Positions 15,745 to 23,438 of a stretch of 64,000 bases of DNA are shown here, one piece after another (positions within the stretch are counted from its first letter, which is position 1; each line of letters starts with the position of its first letter). A program made the position numbers and the translations under genes. The DNA lies in IMG/VR virus record IMGVR_UViG_3300027983_000011, positions 1 through 64,000 of that record. One strand, given 5' to 3'. The notes below the pieces were generated by a model, which did not search any database, was not told the origin of the DNA, and worked only from the letters and a program-made list of their open reading frames with translations. Origin of the DNA: a virus.

Positions 15745-17790
15745 TTAACGATTTAGAAATTTTTTATTCATCGTGTGAGCAATTTCCATAACATTATTAA
15801 TATCAATGATTAAGGCATCTTTACCATACATTTTTTTAAATGCTAGTGTGTTGACTGTAGAACGTCTTTTATCACCAAGTCCATCATTTTCAAGGTAATA
15901 ACTAATAATTTGGACTCCGTTTTTTCTAAGGTAATCGACTTGTTTTTTGGTGTGGCTCCACGCTTCTTCACCTCTATAACTTCCGCCGCCGAAATAGGGT
16001 TCGCCGTCGGACAGATTAACAAAAAAGCAATCGAGTTCGGGTGTTGCTCTTGGAAGATAATCCAAGATAGCTTCGAAAGCCAATCCTTCTGGAGTTGTTC
16101 CAGAACAGTTGAGTGAAGGAAACAATTGAATGATTTTACTAAATTTATCTTTGCGTGAATCGTAAGCAATAAGAATGTAGGGATTTTCCGACTTCCCAAA
16201 CTCTCCAACTGAACTACGAAATGAGATGGTGACGTCTAAATTCTTTACCATTGAAGCCGCCTTGGCCATAGCAACCACGGATGTTAAAGTTTTTCCCCAC
16301 GCGCTCGACATCGAAGTGGAAGCATCAACGGAAATGTGCATGTGGGTGTTTTTATACTTATCTTCAGCGGTTTTATAAAATATTTGTTCAGAACCAAAGC
16401 CCAAATCAGCGATTAGTCGCTTTTCAATCCGCCCACCGTTTTGCCGTGTAAACCGTGTAACATGTGAGTCATTGCGTATCTGTAACTTTCGTCCCAACAT
16501 TCTTCCAAGACGAACGCCATCCAACACCGATTTTTCGTGCTGATTTTTTAGAAGGGTTGTGTGTGAAGAGTATGGAAAATTTTCATCCTCAATCAGTTGT
16601 TTCGTGAAATTTTTCACAAGAATGCAATCAACGATAGGAACACCAAAATCGCCGCCGACTGGAATAAGTTCAATATCACTATTGTCCAGCGACTCAAGTT
16701 TTTTAATAACTTCATCTGAAAATGATTTATGTTGAGGATTTCCATCTATCAAATCATCTTGTTCCTGAATTTTCTTTTTGACACGATTAATCTGTTCTTT
16801 CGTCAGGTCATCGGACGACTCATCTTCTTCTGCCTCACCCTTTAATTCGTCCTGTTTTGAAATTGTATCAACATGTTCGCTCTCACCATTTTCTCCGCCA
16901 ATAACATCATCTACATCATCTGCGTCATTTTTGTCTATATCATCGGTAGGCGATATTTCGTCGGAAGATTTCTCTCCAGAATCACTTCCATCAGAGTCGC
17001 CCTTTTGCGGCTTTTTGTCTTCTTTCTTTTTCGGAGAATTGTCTTCCTCTACAATCGCCTCCAAAACGATTGTAGCAATCTCACACGCAAGTTCGAGTCG
17101 GTCTTTTGGAGTAGAGAGTCGAAGAATGTTATCTAAGTCTAATTTTTCGTAAATCTCTTCAAGCCGAGGCAAAGCGTCTAGTGGAGATTCCGGATTAGTA
17201 ATATTGATGATGCGAAATTTATAATTTCTGAGGGTTGGTTTTCTGGCAAAACCTTTGGACAGAAGTCCCTTGGTAACTTCCGGATCATTAAAGTAGCGGT
17301 TGTATAACGCAACATAATATCCGCGATATCCCGGAGCCGTTTTAAACGCCCAAGCGTCAATGTATCTATCTTCAACGTAGTTAAGCATCTTCTTTGTGAA
17401 AGTGTTAATATCTGTTTTTGACATCTTCTTCTGTCCAGCCAAATAAACAGAGTTTGGAATCTTTCCCCAAAAATTTACTAACATGGCAAAGTCGGATTTT
17501 ACAATGTGGGAACCTTCGTGTAAAGCAAGGCCGACTGTTGAATCGATGTGGCCGCGGGAGAGTTCTCCGCCGATGTTAATAGATTTACCATCAGTGGACG
17601 ATGTGGTTTTCTCCGCAAATTTTACCGGAATCTTTTCTCCAGTCAAAATCATTACAAAGTTGGAAATGGCACGGCGACAAGCTGACAATCGAATTAAATC
17701 TAACTGTGTGGGCTTCTTACCATCGAATTCAAAATCGTCATCAAGCCAGAATTTTGAATTTTCTGAGTCGGTTTTTTTGTTTCGTGACAT
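15745..17790 (-). CDS. Putative metallopeptidase/VWA-domain protein (DUF2201- or CobT-like)
   Basis: A 681-residue protein. Near the N-terminus there is an HExxH motif (LALHEGSHIVKSD, H91-E92-H95). The middle is a very acidic, Asp/Glu/Ser-rich linker (about residues 245-330). The C-terminal third is a von Willebrand A domain with a MIDAS motif HISVDASTSMSS and a second site in NLSDGEPYF. Proteins of this build pair with MoxR-type AAA+ ATPases, and the MoxR gene lies immediately upstream here (2 bases apart). Such pairs remodel or insert metal into partner proteins in bacteria; the target in phages is unknown. Confidence 0.8.
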   Translation of the reverse strand: MSRNKKTDSENSKFWLDDDFEFDGKKPTQLDLIRLSACRRAISNFVMILTGEKIPVKFAEKTTSSTDGKSINIGGELSRGHIDSTVGLALHEGSHIVKSDFAMLVNFWGKIPNSVYLAGQKKMSKTDINTFTKKMLNYVEDRYIDAWAFKTAPGYRGYYVALYNRYFNDPEVTKGLLSKGFARKPTLRNYKFRIINITNPESPLDALPRLEEIYEKLDLDNILRLSTPKDRLELACEIATIVLEAIVEEDNSPKKKEDKKPQKGDSDGSDSGEKSSDEISPTDDIDKNDADDVDDVIGGENGESEHVDTISKQDELKGEAEEDESSDDLTKEQINRVKKKIQEQDDLIDGNPQHKSFSDEVIKKLESLDNSDIELIPVGGDFGVPIVDCILVKNFTKQLIEDENFPYSSHTTLLKNQHEKSVLDGVRLGRMLGRKLQIRNDSHVTRFTRQNGGRIEKRLIADLGFGSEQIFYKTAEDKYKNTHMHISVDASTSMSSAWGKTLTSVVAMAKAASMVKNLDVTISFRSSVGEFGKSENPYILIAYDSRKDKFSKIIQLFPSLNCSGTTPEGLAFEAILDYLPRATPELDCFFVNLSDGEPYFGGGSYRGEEAWSHTKKQVDYLRKNGVQIISYYLENDGLGDKRRSTVNTLAFKKMYGKDALIIDINNVMEIAHTMNKKFLNR

Positions 17791-17792
17791 AA

Positions 17793-18761
17793 TCAGTATG
17801 GTGGACTATCATCGTCTGCCTTAACCTTTCTTGTCCCAAATGGGTTTGACGCAGTGACGTTGACAATGTACTTTTGAACAGCCTGTTTAATCAACGTTCT
17901 CTCACTATCGATTCCACCCGAATCGTCGAAATCGGGATAGACCACAGCTTCCATAATATTTAGAAGAGAAAATCCATCAACAGCCATTCCGGCCATCTCA
18001 ACCGCTGCTCGTGTTGAAATAGATTTGCTTAACTGGTCATCTTTTTCCATTTTACGAGAATCTGTTGTAACACCAGCGATAGCATCAATTAGGGCATCCT
18101 CAGCGGATGGATAAATCATTCTCAGTAACGCCTTTTCTTGTTCCTCAGTCAATGTATCCATCTCAATTTTAACCTGAAAACGGTCAAGCAGCGCTCGGTC
18201 CATAACCCGCGTTGCTGTATAATCACTACCAATATTTGCTGTTGCTATAAAAGAAACGCCTTCGGCAACCCTTACAATCTCAGAACCCTGTTTCTCATCC
18301 AACCTCAAATACCGTTGTAGTTCATCAAGAACGGGTACAAGGATGTTCCAAGCCTCAGGATGACCTCTGGAAAGCTCGTCCAGTAAAATCACTGCGTTGG
18401 GTGTCTTGATTGCTTTGACGAACGCACTTTCGTCAAAAAAGGTGCCATCTGCCTTGCTGAAGTGTGTGTTGCCAATCAAAGCTGCTCGGGGGTCTTGAGT
18501 CGCACCCATGTTGATATAAAAATATTTGTCTTCCCGTCCCAAGGATTTCACAAGTGACTGTGCAGCAAGGGTTTTTCCGCTTCCAGTCGGACCGACCAAA
18601 AGAATATTTTTTCCACGTAACCCACTGCGTACCAAATATTTCCACTTGAGTTCACTGATAATTAACTTTTCTGGCTTAAATTTATACGATTCTTTAATCG
18701 CTTCGGAAATATCCTCATAGTCTGAAAGTGATTTTGATTTACTCATAACTTCACGATACAT
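17793..18761 (-). CDS. MoxR-type AAA+ ATPase
   Basis: A 322-residue AAA+ ATPase with Walker A VGPTGSGKTLAAQ (about residue 60), Walker B VILLDELSRG and the sensor/arginine region TRVMDRALLDRFQVKIEMD. It resembles MoxR, CobS and porphyrin chelatase subunits. It is the first gene of a two-gene operon with the VWA protein and is preceded by a TTGACA promoter. Probably acts as an unfoldase or chaperone together with the VWA partner. Confidence 0.88.
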   Translation of the reverse strand: MYREVMSKSKSLSDYEDISEAIKESYKFKPEKLIISELKWKYLVRSGLRGKNILLVGPTGSGKTLAAQSLVKSLGREDKYFYINMGATQDPRAALIGNTHFSKADGTFFDESAFVKAIKTPNAVILLDELSRGHPEAWNILVPVLDELQRYLRLDEKQGSEIVRVAEGVSFIATANIGSDYTATRVMDRALLDRFQVKIEMDTLTEEQEKALLRMIYPSAEDALIDAIAGVTTDSRKMEKDDQLSKSISTRAAVEMAGMAVDGFSLLNIMEAVVYPDFDDSGGIDSERTLIKQAVQKYIVNVTASNPFGTRKVKADDDSPPY

Positions 18762-18780
18762 ACTTTTTATAAACTGTCAA
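18753..18780 (-). promoter_or_regulatory. Predicted promoter of the MoxR-VWA operon
   Basis: TTGACA (18780-18775), 16-base spacer beginning GTTTATAAAA, TATCGT (18758-18753). The -35 plus GTTTATAAA is identical to the promoter before the RNA ligase at 49686 (+). Confidence 0.6.
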
Positions 18781-18815
18781 TGTATTTTTCTTCATTGTTA
18801 TAACTATTTATGTAA

Positions 18816-19457
18816 GTGTATAGATATAAAGATTTTTTCAATTTAAATGAAGACTACCCTCAGGGGTTTAGTTTAGAAGAATTAAAAAAAGTATCGTCTT
18901 TCGCTGGAAAATATCGGTATGTTAACTCACGCCTTCCAAAACTCGCCAGTGGTTCTGGCCGAACGGTGTTTAAGGTAGATGACACCAAAGTAATAAAACT
19001 TGCTAAGAATAAAAAAGGTATAGCGCAGAATAGTATTGAAGCTGAAGCGTATATTCAAACTTCCGGTGTAACAGCTAAGGTATTCGATTCTGACGAATAT
19101 GATTTTTGGGTAGAAATGGAATTGGCGAAAAAAGTGGGGCGAAAAAGATTTGAACAACTCTCTGGAGTAAAAATAGATGAATTGGGCTCGTACCTCAGAT
19201 ACAGAGCAAATCAGATGAGACCAACGAATTCATTTAATCGTCCACCAGCAACTTCCGAAGAATTGAATAGGAAAATGGAAAACAATGAATTTGTCGCCGG
19301 CATCGAATCGTTGATTGTAGATTATGATATGGAAGTAGTCGATCTAGCTAGACTTTCGACTTATGGTGAAGTTGAGCGAGAGGGTTCTCCGTCAGTTGTG
19401 TTGGTTGACTTTGGATTAACCAAATCGATATATAACGACTTCTATCGGGCCCATTAA
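18816..19457 (+). CDS. Protein-kinase-fold protein (degenerate)
   Basis: A 213-residue protein starting at GTG. It shows a Gly-rich loop (LASGSGRTVFKVDD, 43-56), the Lys of the ATP site (VIKLAKN, K61), the stretch KGIAQNSIEAEAY typical of a viral kinase-like family, and VLVDFGLTKS with DFG at 198-200. No HRD motif is visible; DLARLSTYG may stand in its place, so activity is uncertain. The N-terminus RYKDFFNLNEDY contains an [LI]-x-E site like the CTS-like tags of other proteins here. It is transcribed against its neighbours and convergent with the protease gene, with stops one base apart. Confidence 0.7.
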   Translation: MYRYKDFFNLNEDYPQGFSLEELKKVSSFAGKYRYVNSRLPKLASGSGRTVFKVDDTKVIKLAKNKKGIAQNSIEAEAYIQTSGVTAKVFDSDEYDFWVEMELAKKVGRKRFEQLSGVKIDELGSYLRYRANQMRPTNSFNRPPATSEELNRKMENNEFVAGIESLIVDYDMEVVDLARLSTYGEVEREGSPSVVLVDFGLTKSIYNDFYRAH

Positions 19458-20231
19458 TTATTTACGAATAGTCCAAGCGTCAGCTGCTAGATTTGGGTTG
19501 GATATGTAAGAAAATGGCATTTTAAAATATCCATTTTGCCCCCAACCTTCGCCCCAGCTATTTCTAACTAAAAGCTGACCATCTGAAATATTGTAACCAA
19601 CTGCACACACCGCGTGCCCACCTAGAAATGTTTCGTTCGGTTTTGGAAGTTCGAGAATTCCCGTTTTAGCAACATTCGGACCTTCAAATTCTGTGTAGAC
19701 AGAGAATCCAAACACAAAGGGAAAACCCGCTGCCAAACACGCCAACATGTCTGGCAACGAATTTAAGCGAGCATACTCAGTAATCTTGTGAGTCTTAGCT
19801 GCTTCATAACAATTCGCCAATGGTTTAATCTTAAATTTGTTAATGTCATAGTCCCACAACCGTTCGTCACATGTTCCGTGAGTTGCTAAAGCCTGTATCG
19901 TTGAGCGTAATGACGCTCCACTGTCAACTTCAATATTTCCTTCAATTTCCCGTGTGTTGTAGTACACAAACAATCGACTAAAATTCTCACAATCTGTTTC
20001 CATACTTTCATCTAAAATTTCAAGATACTCCAAAGCTCCAACAACAGAATTTGCTGTACATGAACCGAGAGTAGACTGATTCTCCACAGTAGAGCATTTC
20101 CCCCGTAAATCAATTTGATTTGGAATCGTCGATAAATTTTTAGGCACACCAACTGTTAAGACTCTATCACGAGAGTCAGCTATATCAGGTTTCCAACCGT
20201 ATTTTGAATTTTTCTTAGAGTGATGTGTCAT
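19458..20231 (-). CDS. Papain-family (C1A) cysteine protease
   Basis: A 257-residue protease-like protein with the full C1A set: oxyanion Gln and catalytic Cys in NQSTLGSCTAN (Q52, C58), catalytic His in GGHAVCAVGY (H206) and Asn in VRNSWGEGWGQNGYFKMP (N224). No signal peptide is seen, and the propeptide is only about 35 residues, so it should act inside the cell or in the virion. C1A proteases occur in several giant viruses and large phages, with unknown targets. The start codon lies within a perfect 12-bp inverted repeat that may control translation. Confidence 0.92.
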   Translation of the reverse strand: MTHHSKKNSKYGWKPDIADSRDRVLTVGVPKNLSTIPNQIDLRGKCSTVENQSTLGSCTANSVVGALEYLEILDESMETDCENFSRLFVYYNTREIEGNIEVDSGASLRSTIQALATHGTCDERLWDYDINKFKIKPLANCYEAAKTHKITEYARLNSLPDMLACLAAGFPFVFGFSVYTEFEGPNVAKTGILELPKPNETFLGGHAVCAVGYNISDGQLLVRNSWGEGWGQNGYFKMPFSYISNPNLAADAWTIRK

Positions 20232-20260
20232 GACCTATAATTATAATATATAGGTCATGA
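20228..20260 (-). promoter_or_regulatory. Inverted repeat over the protease start codon
   Basis: TCATGACCTATA (20228-20239) and TATAGGTCATGA (20249-20260) are perfect complements separated by 9 AT bases. On the minus strand the second arm contains AGG and the ATG of the protease. In mRNA it could hide the start; in DNA it could be an operator. Confidence 0.6.
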
Positions 20261-20317
20261 ACACACACTTATTTTATCATTGGTCGATTTTTAGTTAAAC
20301 TCAATCGTTCAACACGT

Positions 20318-20416
20318 TTACGTCCTACGAATCTTGATAGCCTGACGCACCACGAGCATGTAACGAATGTAGGTGTAGTAGCTGGGGCAGTACATTTTCA
20401 TACCGTATTCGGCCAT
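20318..20416 (-). CDS. Possible 32-residue peptide or gene remnant
   Basis: The minus strand reads MAEYGMKMYCPSYYTYIRYM then LVVRQAIKIRRT and stops. The frame is open for a few codons before the ATG (NHAFVAQ). Composition looks coding, but there is no clear ribosome site. It could be the tail of a lost gene. The remainder of 20261-20483 holds only a TTGACATTTGATAAAC stretch near 20475-20460 (minus). Confidence 0.3.
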   Translation of the reverse strand: MAEYGMKMYCPSYYTYIRYMLVVRQAIKIRRT

Positions 20417-20483
20417 CTGAGCTACGAATGCATGATTTGTTTATGACGCCTATCTTGGAAGACGGTTTATCAAATGTCAAGCC

Positions 20484-21104
20484 CTAATATGTAAATTTCT
20501 GTTCCACTTGGTATGGCAAATTTAAAGCCTGTAACGCAATCTCGACCTCTTTAAAACATTCGTTTACTCCACCACCAGTAAGTATGATGTTACGAAATTG
20601 TTTGATATAATCCATCAAGTCGGGAATATTCACGCAGTCGCCGGAATCTCGTAGCAACTCATAGACTTCCTTCCTATCAGTCCGCCTGTATTCTCGGAGA
20701 TATTTTGCCCACATACCACGGTCCATGTCTCGTGAGTCTCTCACGTCATTCTGATACATGAATCTCACAAAGTTCGAAATAACTGAATCCTCTAGGTTGT
20801 TGTCCATACAATATCTAAAAAACGCATACCCTTTATCATAAAATTTTATGGTATTGAGTGTCTCTTCGGTCAGTCCGGCTTCAAACAACCAATATTTATA
20901 ATCTTCTTCCGTGACCATTCCCAACGTCTCATGCCCGTTGTACAAAAAAATCAATCGCCCAAAATCGTTCTCGTTTAAGTAGTCACAATATTCATGAATC
21001 TTAAAACCGAATGCCTTTTCGTATTCCGGTTGAATATCAACTGATATAAAGGTCTTTCCAACGCGAGAAGTCTCAGATAATATACTCTTCAACTTCATAG
21101 TCAT
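20484..21104 (-). CDS. Hypothetical protein, isochorismatase-like ends
   Basis: A 206-residue protein. The start TFISVDIQPEYEK resembles the first strand and Asp of isochorismatase-type hydrolases. The end IILTGGGVNECFKEVEIALQ resembles their nucleophile-Cys motif (G-x3-x-E-C). The middle (residues 70-150) is a charged helical region not typical of that family, and no catalytic Lys is obvious. The first 11 residues MTMKLKSILSE fit the [LI]-x-E tag seen in other proteins of this phage. The fold call is tentative. Confidence 0.5.
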   Translation of the reverse strand: MTMKLKSILSETSRVGKTFISVDIQPEYEKAFGFKIHEYCDYLNENDFGRLIFLYNGHETLGMVTEEDYKYWLFEAGLTEETLNTIKFYDKGYAFFRYCMDNNLEDSVISNFVRFMYQNDVRDSRDMDRGMWAKYLREYRRTDRKEVYELLRDSGDCVNIPDLMDYIKQFRNIILTGGGVNECFKEVEIALQALNLPYQVEQKFTY

Positions 21105-21112
21105 GAAATTGA

Positions 21113-21796
21113 TTATTTCTTCTTATCTTTGAGCACTGGAGTGTCTTTCAACTTCGTGGTCAACTTATCAGGACTTGCTTTGTCTTTATCTGGTTTCAAA
21201 TTAACCTTCTTTTGGAGAGCCATATCGATGATGCGTTCAATTTTGTCGACGAGGTCGCCGCCCATTTGCATTGTGTTATCATCACCTGTTGGAGAGAGCT
21301 TTTTATCAACCTTTTTCTCCGCCTTCTCATCACTATCATCGGAGATGTCAAGTTGAGTCTCATCTTCAACATCGGTCATTTGGTCTTCAACCTCTTCTTT
21401 ATCATCTTCAACCCTCTTTCCAAATCCTTTCTCAGATTTATCATAGGCTTTTTTAGTTGATGGTTTTTCAGTATCTTTAGCGTGACCCTTGATAAATTCA
21501 ACCGCATCTTCCAATTTGAGGCTCTTGGCGACCTTACGTTCAGCTCCATTGGTGACAGACTCAACATCATACAAGTCGTTCGCATTTTTAACTAATTTGA
21601 CCGTATGTTTAGGAGTGTTGGCAATAACCTTCCCTGAGCCTGGTGGGTTAGATACGTTTCCGTCCTTACCAACGGCCTTTTCCAAGGCCTTAACACCCTC
21701 TTCGTCTTTCGAGTGATCGGATGTGCCAAATTGATTCATGGTAATTTCTTTTAATACCATCTTTTTGATAACAGACTTTAGTTTTTCGCGGTTCAT
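21113..21796 (-). CDS. CTS-tagged, highly charged hypothetical protein
   Basis: I start this gene at the ATG giving MNREKLKSVIKKMVLKEI, not 20 codons upstream. This N-terminus matches the helical tag with a [LI]-x-E site (LKE) shared by many proteins here. The remaining 210 residues are rich in Lys, Asp and Glu (DDKEEVEDQMTDVEDETQLD) and probably disordered; a short folded unit (NTPKHTVKLVKNANDLYDVE) is possible. It resembles T4 internal head proteins in style only. A TATTTATA motif lies about 25 bases upstream. Confidence 0.55.
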   Translation of the reverse strand: MNREKLKSVIKKMVLKEITMNQFGTSDHSKDEEGVKALEKAVGKDGNVSNPPGSGKVIANTPKHTVKLVKNANDLYDVESVTNGAERKVAKSLKLEDAVEFIKGHAKDTEKPSTKKAYDKSEKGFGKRVEDDKEEVEDQMTDVEDETQLDISDDSDEKAEKKVDKKLSPTGDDNTMQMGGDLVDKIERIIDMALQKKVNLKPDKDKASPDKLTTKLKDTPVLKDKKK

Positions 21797-21820
21797 ACTT
21801 GTATAGGGGGTTGTGTTGTA

Positions 21821-21828
21821 TATAAATA
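21821..21828 (-). promoter_or_regulatory. TATTTATA motif
   Basis: Coding-strand TATTTATA 24 bases upstream of the ATG at 21796. Confidence 0.45.
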
Positions 21829-21880
21829 GTTCTCCAATGGAGAAAACAACAAACAAAGCACCAATAATTCTGTCTGCTTA

Positions 21881-22681
21881 TTATACAAAAAATGCCTCTG
21901 CCGTGTTAGGGTCAAAGTCTTTTGGATTTACAAATACTTCTGAAATTTCATCCGAATGAACATCCTGTTTCGGATATGGGTAAGTTTTGTGCTTTAGGTT
22001 CTCCATTATCTTTTTTCTCTCTTTACCCTTTAACAAGATGTAAATGTAGCGGTGTTTTGAGGATTCCTTTTTTCTCCAAAATGTGTGGCCAATAGCTTCC
22101 TTTAAGTGGTCAACATTATGACTACCATATCTTTCTGAAACAGTTCGGCTATGAATCCACTCATATGGATTACGTGTAAGGGACACGCTGTAGTTTGGCA
22201 TAAGGGCTAATTGTGAGTTTCCTTGGTATAACCAATTGGTACTCTGATATATAATACCCGTGTGTCCAGCTTCATTGTCAGCATAGCTCAATAGTGCTTT
22301 GATTTTTGGTCGGTTCTGACGTAACCAGTGAAAGCTTTGGCCGATGCAGTAGCTCTCCATATTCTTTGCATTGGGTATATCGGCTATCCACAGTCTGACA
22401 AGTTCATAAACCTCATTGATATTAAGGCTTTCGGAGATTGATGCTGCAGCAGACCGCCCAACGGGATTCCCATAAATGAGACACCCAATCAATTTTTCCG
22501 TGTCGTTTTCAAAAAAACTGGATTCACTCGGTTCTTGTTTTAAAAATACACCTAAGGCCACCGAACACAAACTCCACTTGTGGGAATAATGGTTCTTAAC
22601 AATTATATCTTTAGCGATGAGATGATTAATCTCCCGTAGGAATATTTTAGATGTATCTACGAACGAAATAGAGTTGCTCAT
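21881..22681 (-). CDS. Mom-like DNA modification protein (GNAT fold)
   Basis: A 266-residue protein. Its centre matches the Mom family: NEVYELVRLWIADIPNA, ESYCIGQSFHWLRQ, IKALLSYADNEAGHTGIIYQ and STNWLYQG. The start IVKNHYSHKW is also typical. Mu Mom converts adenine to a carbamoylmethyl form and protects phage DNA from restriction. Homologues are found in many phages. The protein probably modifies the phage DNA. It has its own TTGACA-N17-TATTGT promoter, consistent with early or middle expression. The family match is strong; the exact base product is unknown. Confidence 0.8.
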   Translation of the reverse strand: MSNSISFVDTSKIFLREINHLIAKDIIVKNHYSHKWSLCSVALGVFLKQEPSESSFFENDTEKLIGCLIYGNPVGRSAAASISESLNINEVYELVRLWIADIPNAKNMESYCIGQSFHWLRQNRPKIKALLSYADNEAGHTGIIYQSTNWLYQGNSQLALMPNYSVSLTRNPYEWIHSRTVSERYGSHNVDHLKEAIGHTFWRKKESSKHRYIYILLKGKERKKIMENLKHKTYPYPKQDVHSDEISEVFVNPKDFDPNTAEAFFV

Positions 22682-22691
22682 TTAATAACCC

Positions 22692-22720
22692 ACAATACAA
22701 AATGTAGGTCACAATGTCAA
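22692..22720 (-). promoter_or_regulatory. Predicted promoter of the Mom-like gene
   Basis: TTGACA (22720-22715), 17-base spacer, TATTGT (22697-22692), 11 bases from the ATG. It overlaps the last codons of the upstream gene. Confidence 0.75.
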
Positions 22721-23253
22721 CGCTTAAAATTCAAAATTTGCTTTTCTGAGAATTGGATATTTCTTACCAATTCAAATAACACTACGAAGCCGAGGTTCCC
22801 GAAAAGAGATTTGATATAAAATACCCACGCCGGTGTATATTGTGGCATGCCATAAACCACCGCGTTGAACCATTCATGTATTCCGTTTCCGTAGATTGGA
22901 TTAATCGACCACGCAAATGTACTTGTCAACAGAAAATACGATGTCGTCGCAACAAATGTCTTTAGAATTAAATTCATCTGTTTTAATCTTCCAAGACAGT
23001 GTATTGAATATAAAAATAACATCATGAACATCATGTTCCAGCCAACCATGGGCATATTATAGTGCCAATTAATGACGCAATCGGAAATAATATAACCTAT
23101 AAGTGGAATATGAACATAATTGGTTAATTCTTTTCGAAAGCATAAAAACAATGCAAACAGCGGCGTCACGTTAAGAAGGATATCATATTCAATTCCGGCG
23201 AGCCGGAAAAGAACAACAAATGCGGTAAGGAGTAGGGGGAATGTGTATTTCAT
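22717..23253 (-). CDS. DUF6580-like integral membrane protein
   Basis: A 178-residue protein with about five membrane segments (FPLLLTAFVVLFRLAG, VTPLFALFLCF, IPLIGYIISDCVI, MMFMMLFLYSI, FGNLGFVVLFELV). NVTPLFALFLC and the following ISD pattern fit DUF6580, a bacterial family resembling the S-components of ECF vitamin transporters. The gene lies after the BFD-type protein and the B12-dependent reductase NrdJ, with a four-base ATGA overlap. A role in cofactor uptake, possibly cobalamin, is an inference from this neighbourhood only. Confidence 0.6.
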   Translation of the reverse strand: MKYTFPLLLTAFVVLFRLAGIEYDILLNVTPLFALFLCFRKELTNYVHIPLIGYIISDCVINWHYNMPMVGWNMMFMMLFLYSIHCLGRLKQMNLILKTFVATTSYFLLTSTFAWSINPIYGNGIHEWFNAVVYGMPQYTPAWVFYIKSLFGNLGFVVLFELVRNIQFSEKQILNFKR

Positions 23254-23438
23254 ATTTCAAATTCTAGTTGACCCGTTTTTAACATCGTTTCTATAAACGG
23301 AAAGCATAATTGACACATTGTACCGCAACCGGTTTCTTCACGGATTTCTTGTAGAGTTGTTAGATTTTTTTGGTCGGCCATAATTTTTAATTTATCAAAA
23401 GTTGTATCGAAACACACACACATATTTATCGTACTCAT
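23250..23438 (-). CDS. BFD-like [2Fe-2S] protein
   Basis: I start at the ATG that shares one base with the nrdJ stop (TAATG). The 62-residue product has CVCFDTTFDKLK near the N-terminus and GCGTMCQLCFPFIE near the C-terminus, the C-x-C ... C-x2-C layout of BFD-type [2Fe-2S] ferredoxins. Such domains carry electrons to ferritins or reductases. Tight coupling with NrdJ suggests it could feed electrons to ribonucleotide reduction, which is an inference. Confidence 0.7.
   Translation of the reverse strand: MSTINMCVCFDTTFDKLKIMADQKNLTTLQEIREETGCGTMCQLCFPFIETMLKTGQLEFEI

Noticed and set aside
20395-20470. Possible tRNA on the minus strand (GCATTCGTAGCTCAGATGG looks like a tRNA 5' half)
   Set aside because: No matching acceptor arm or D-stem partner follows, and no T-arm is visible. 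The stretch reads better as a short coding frame.
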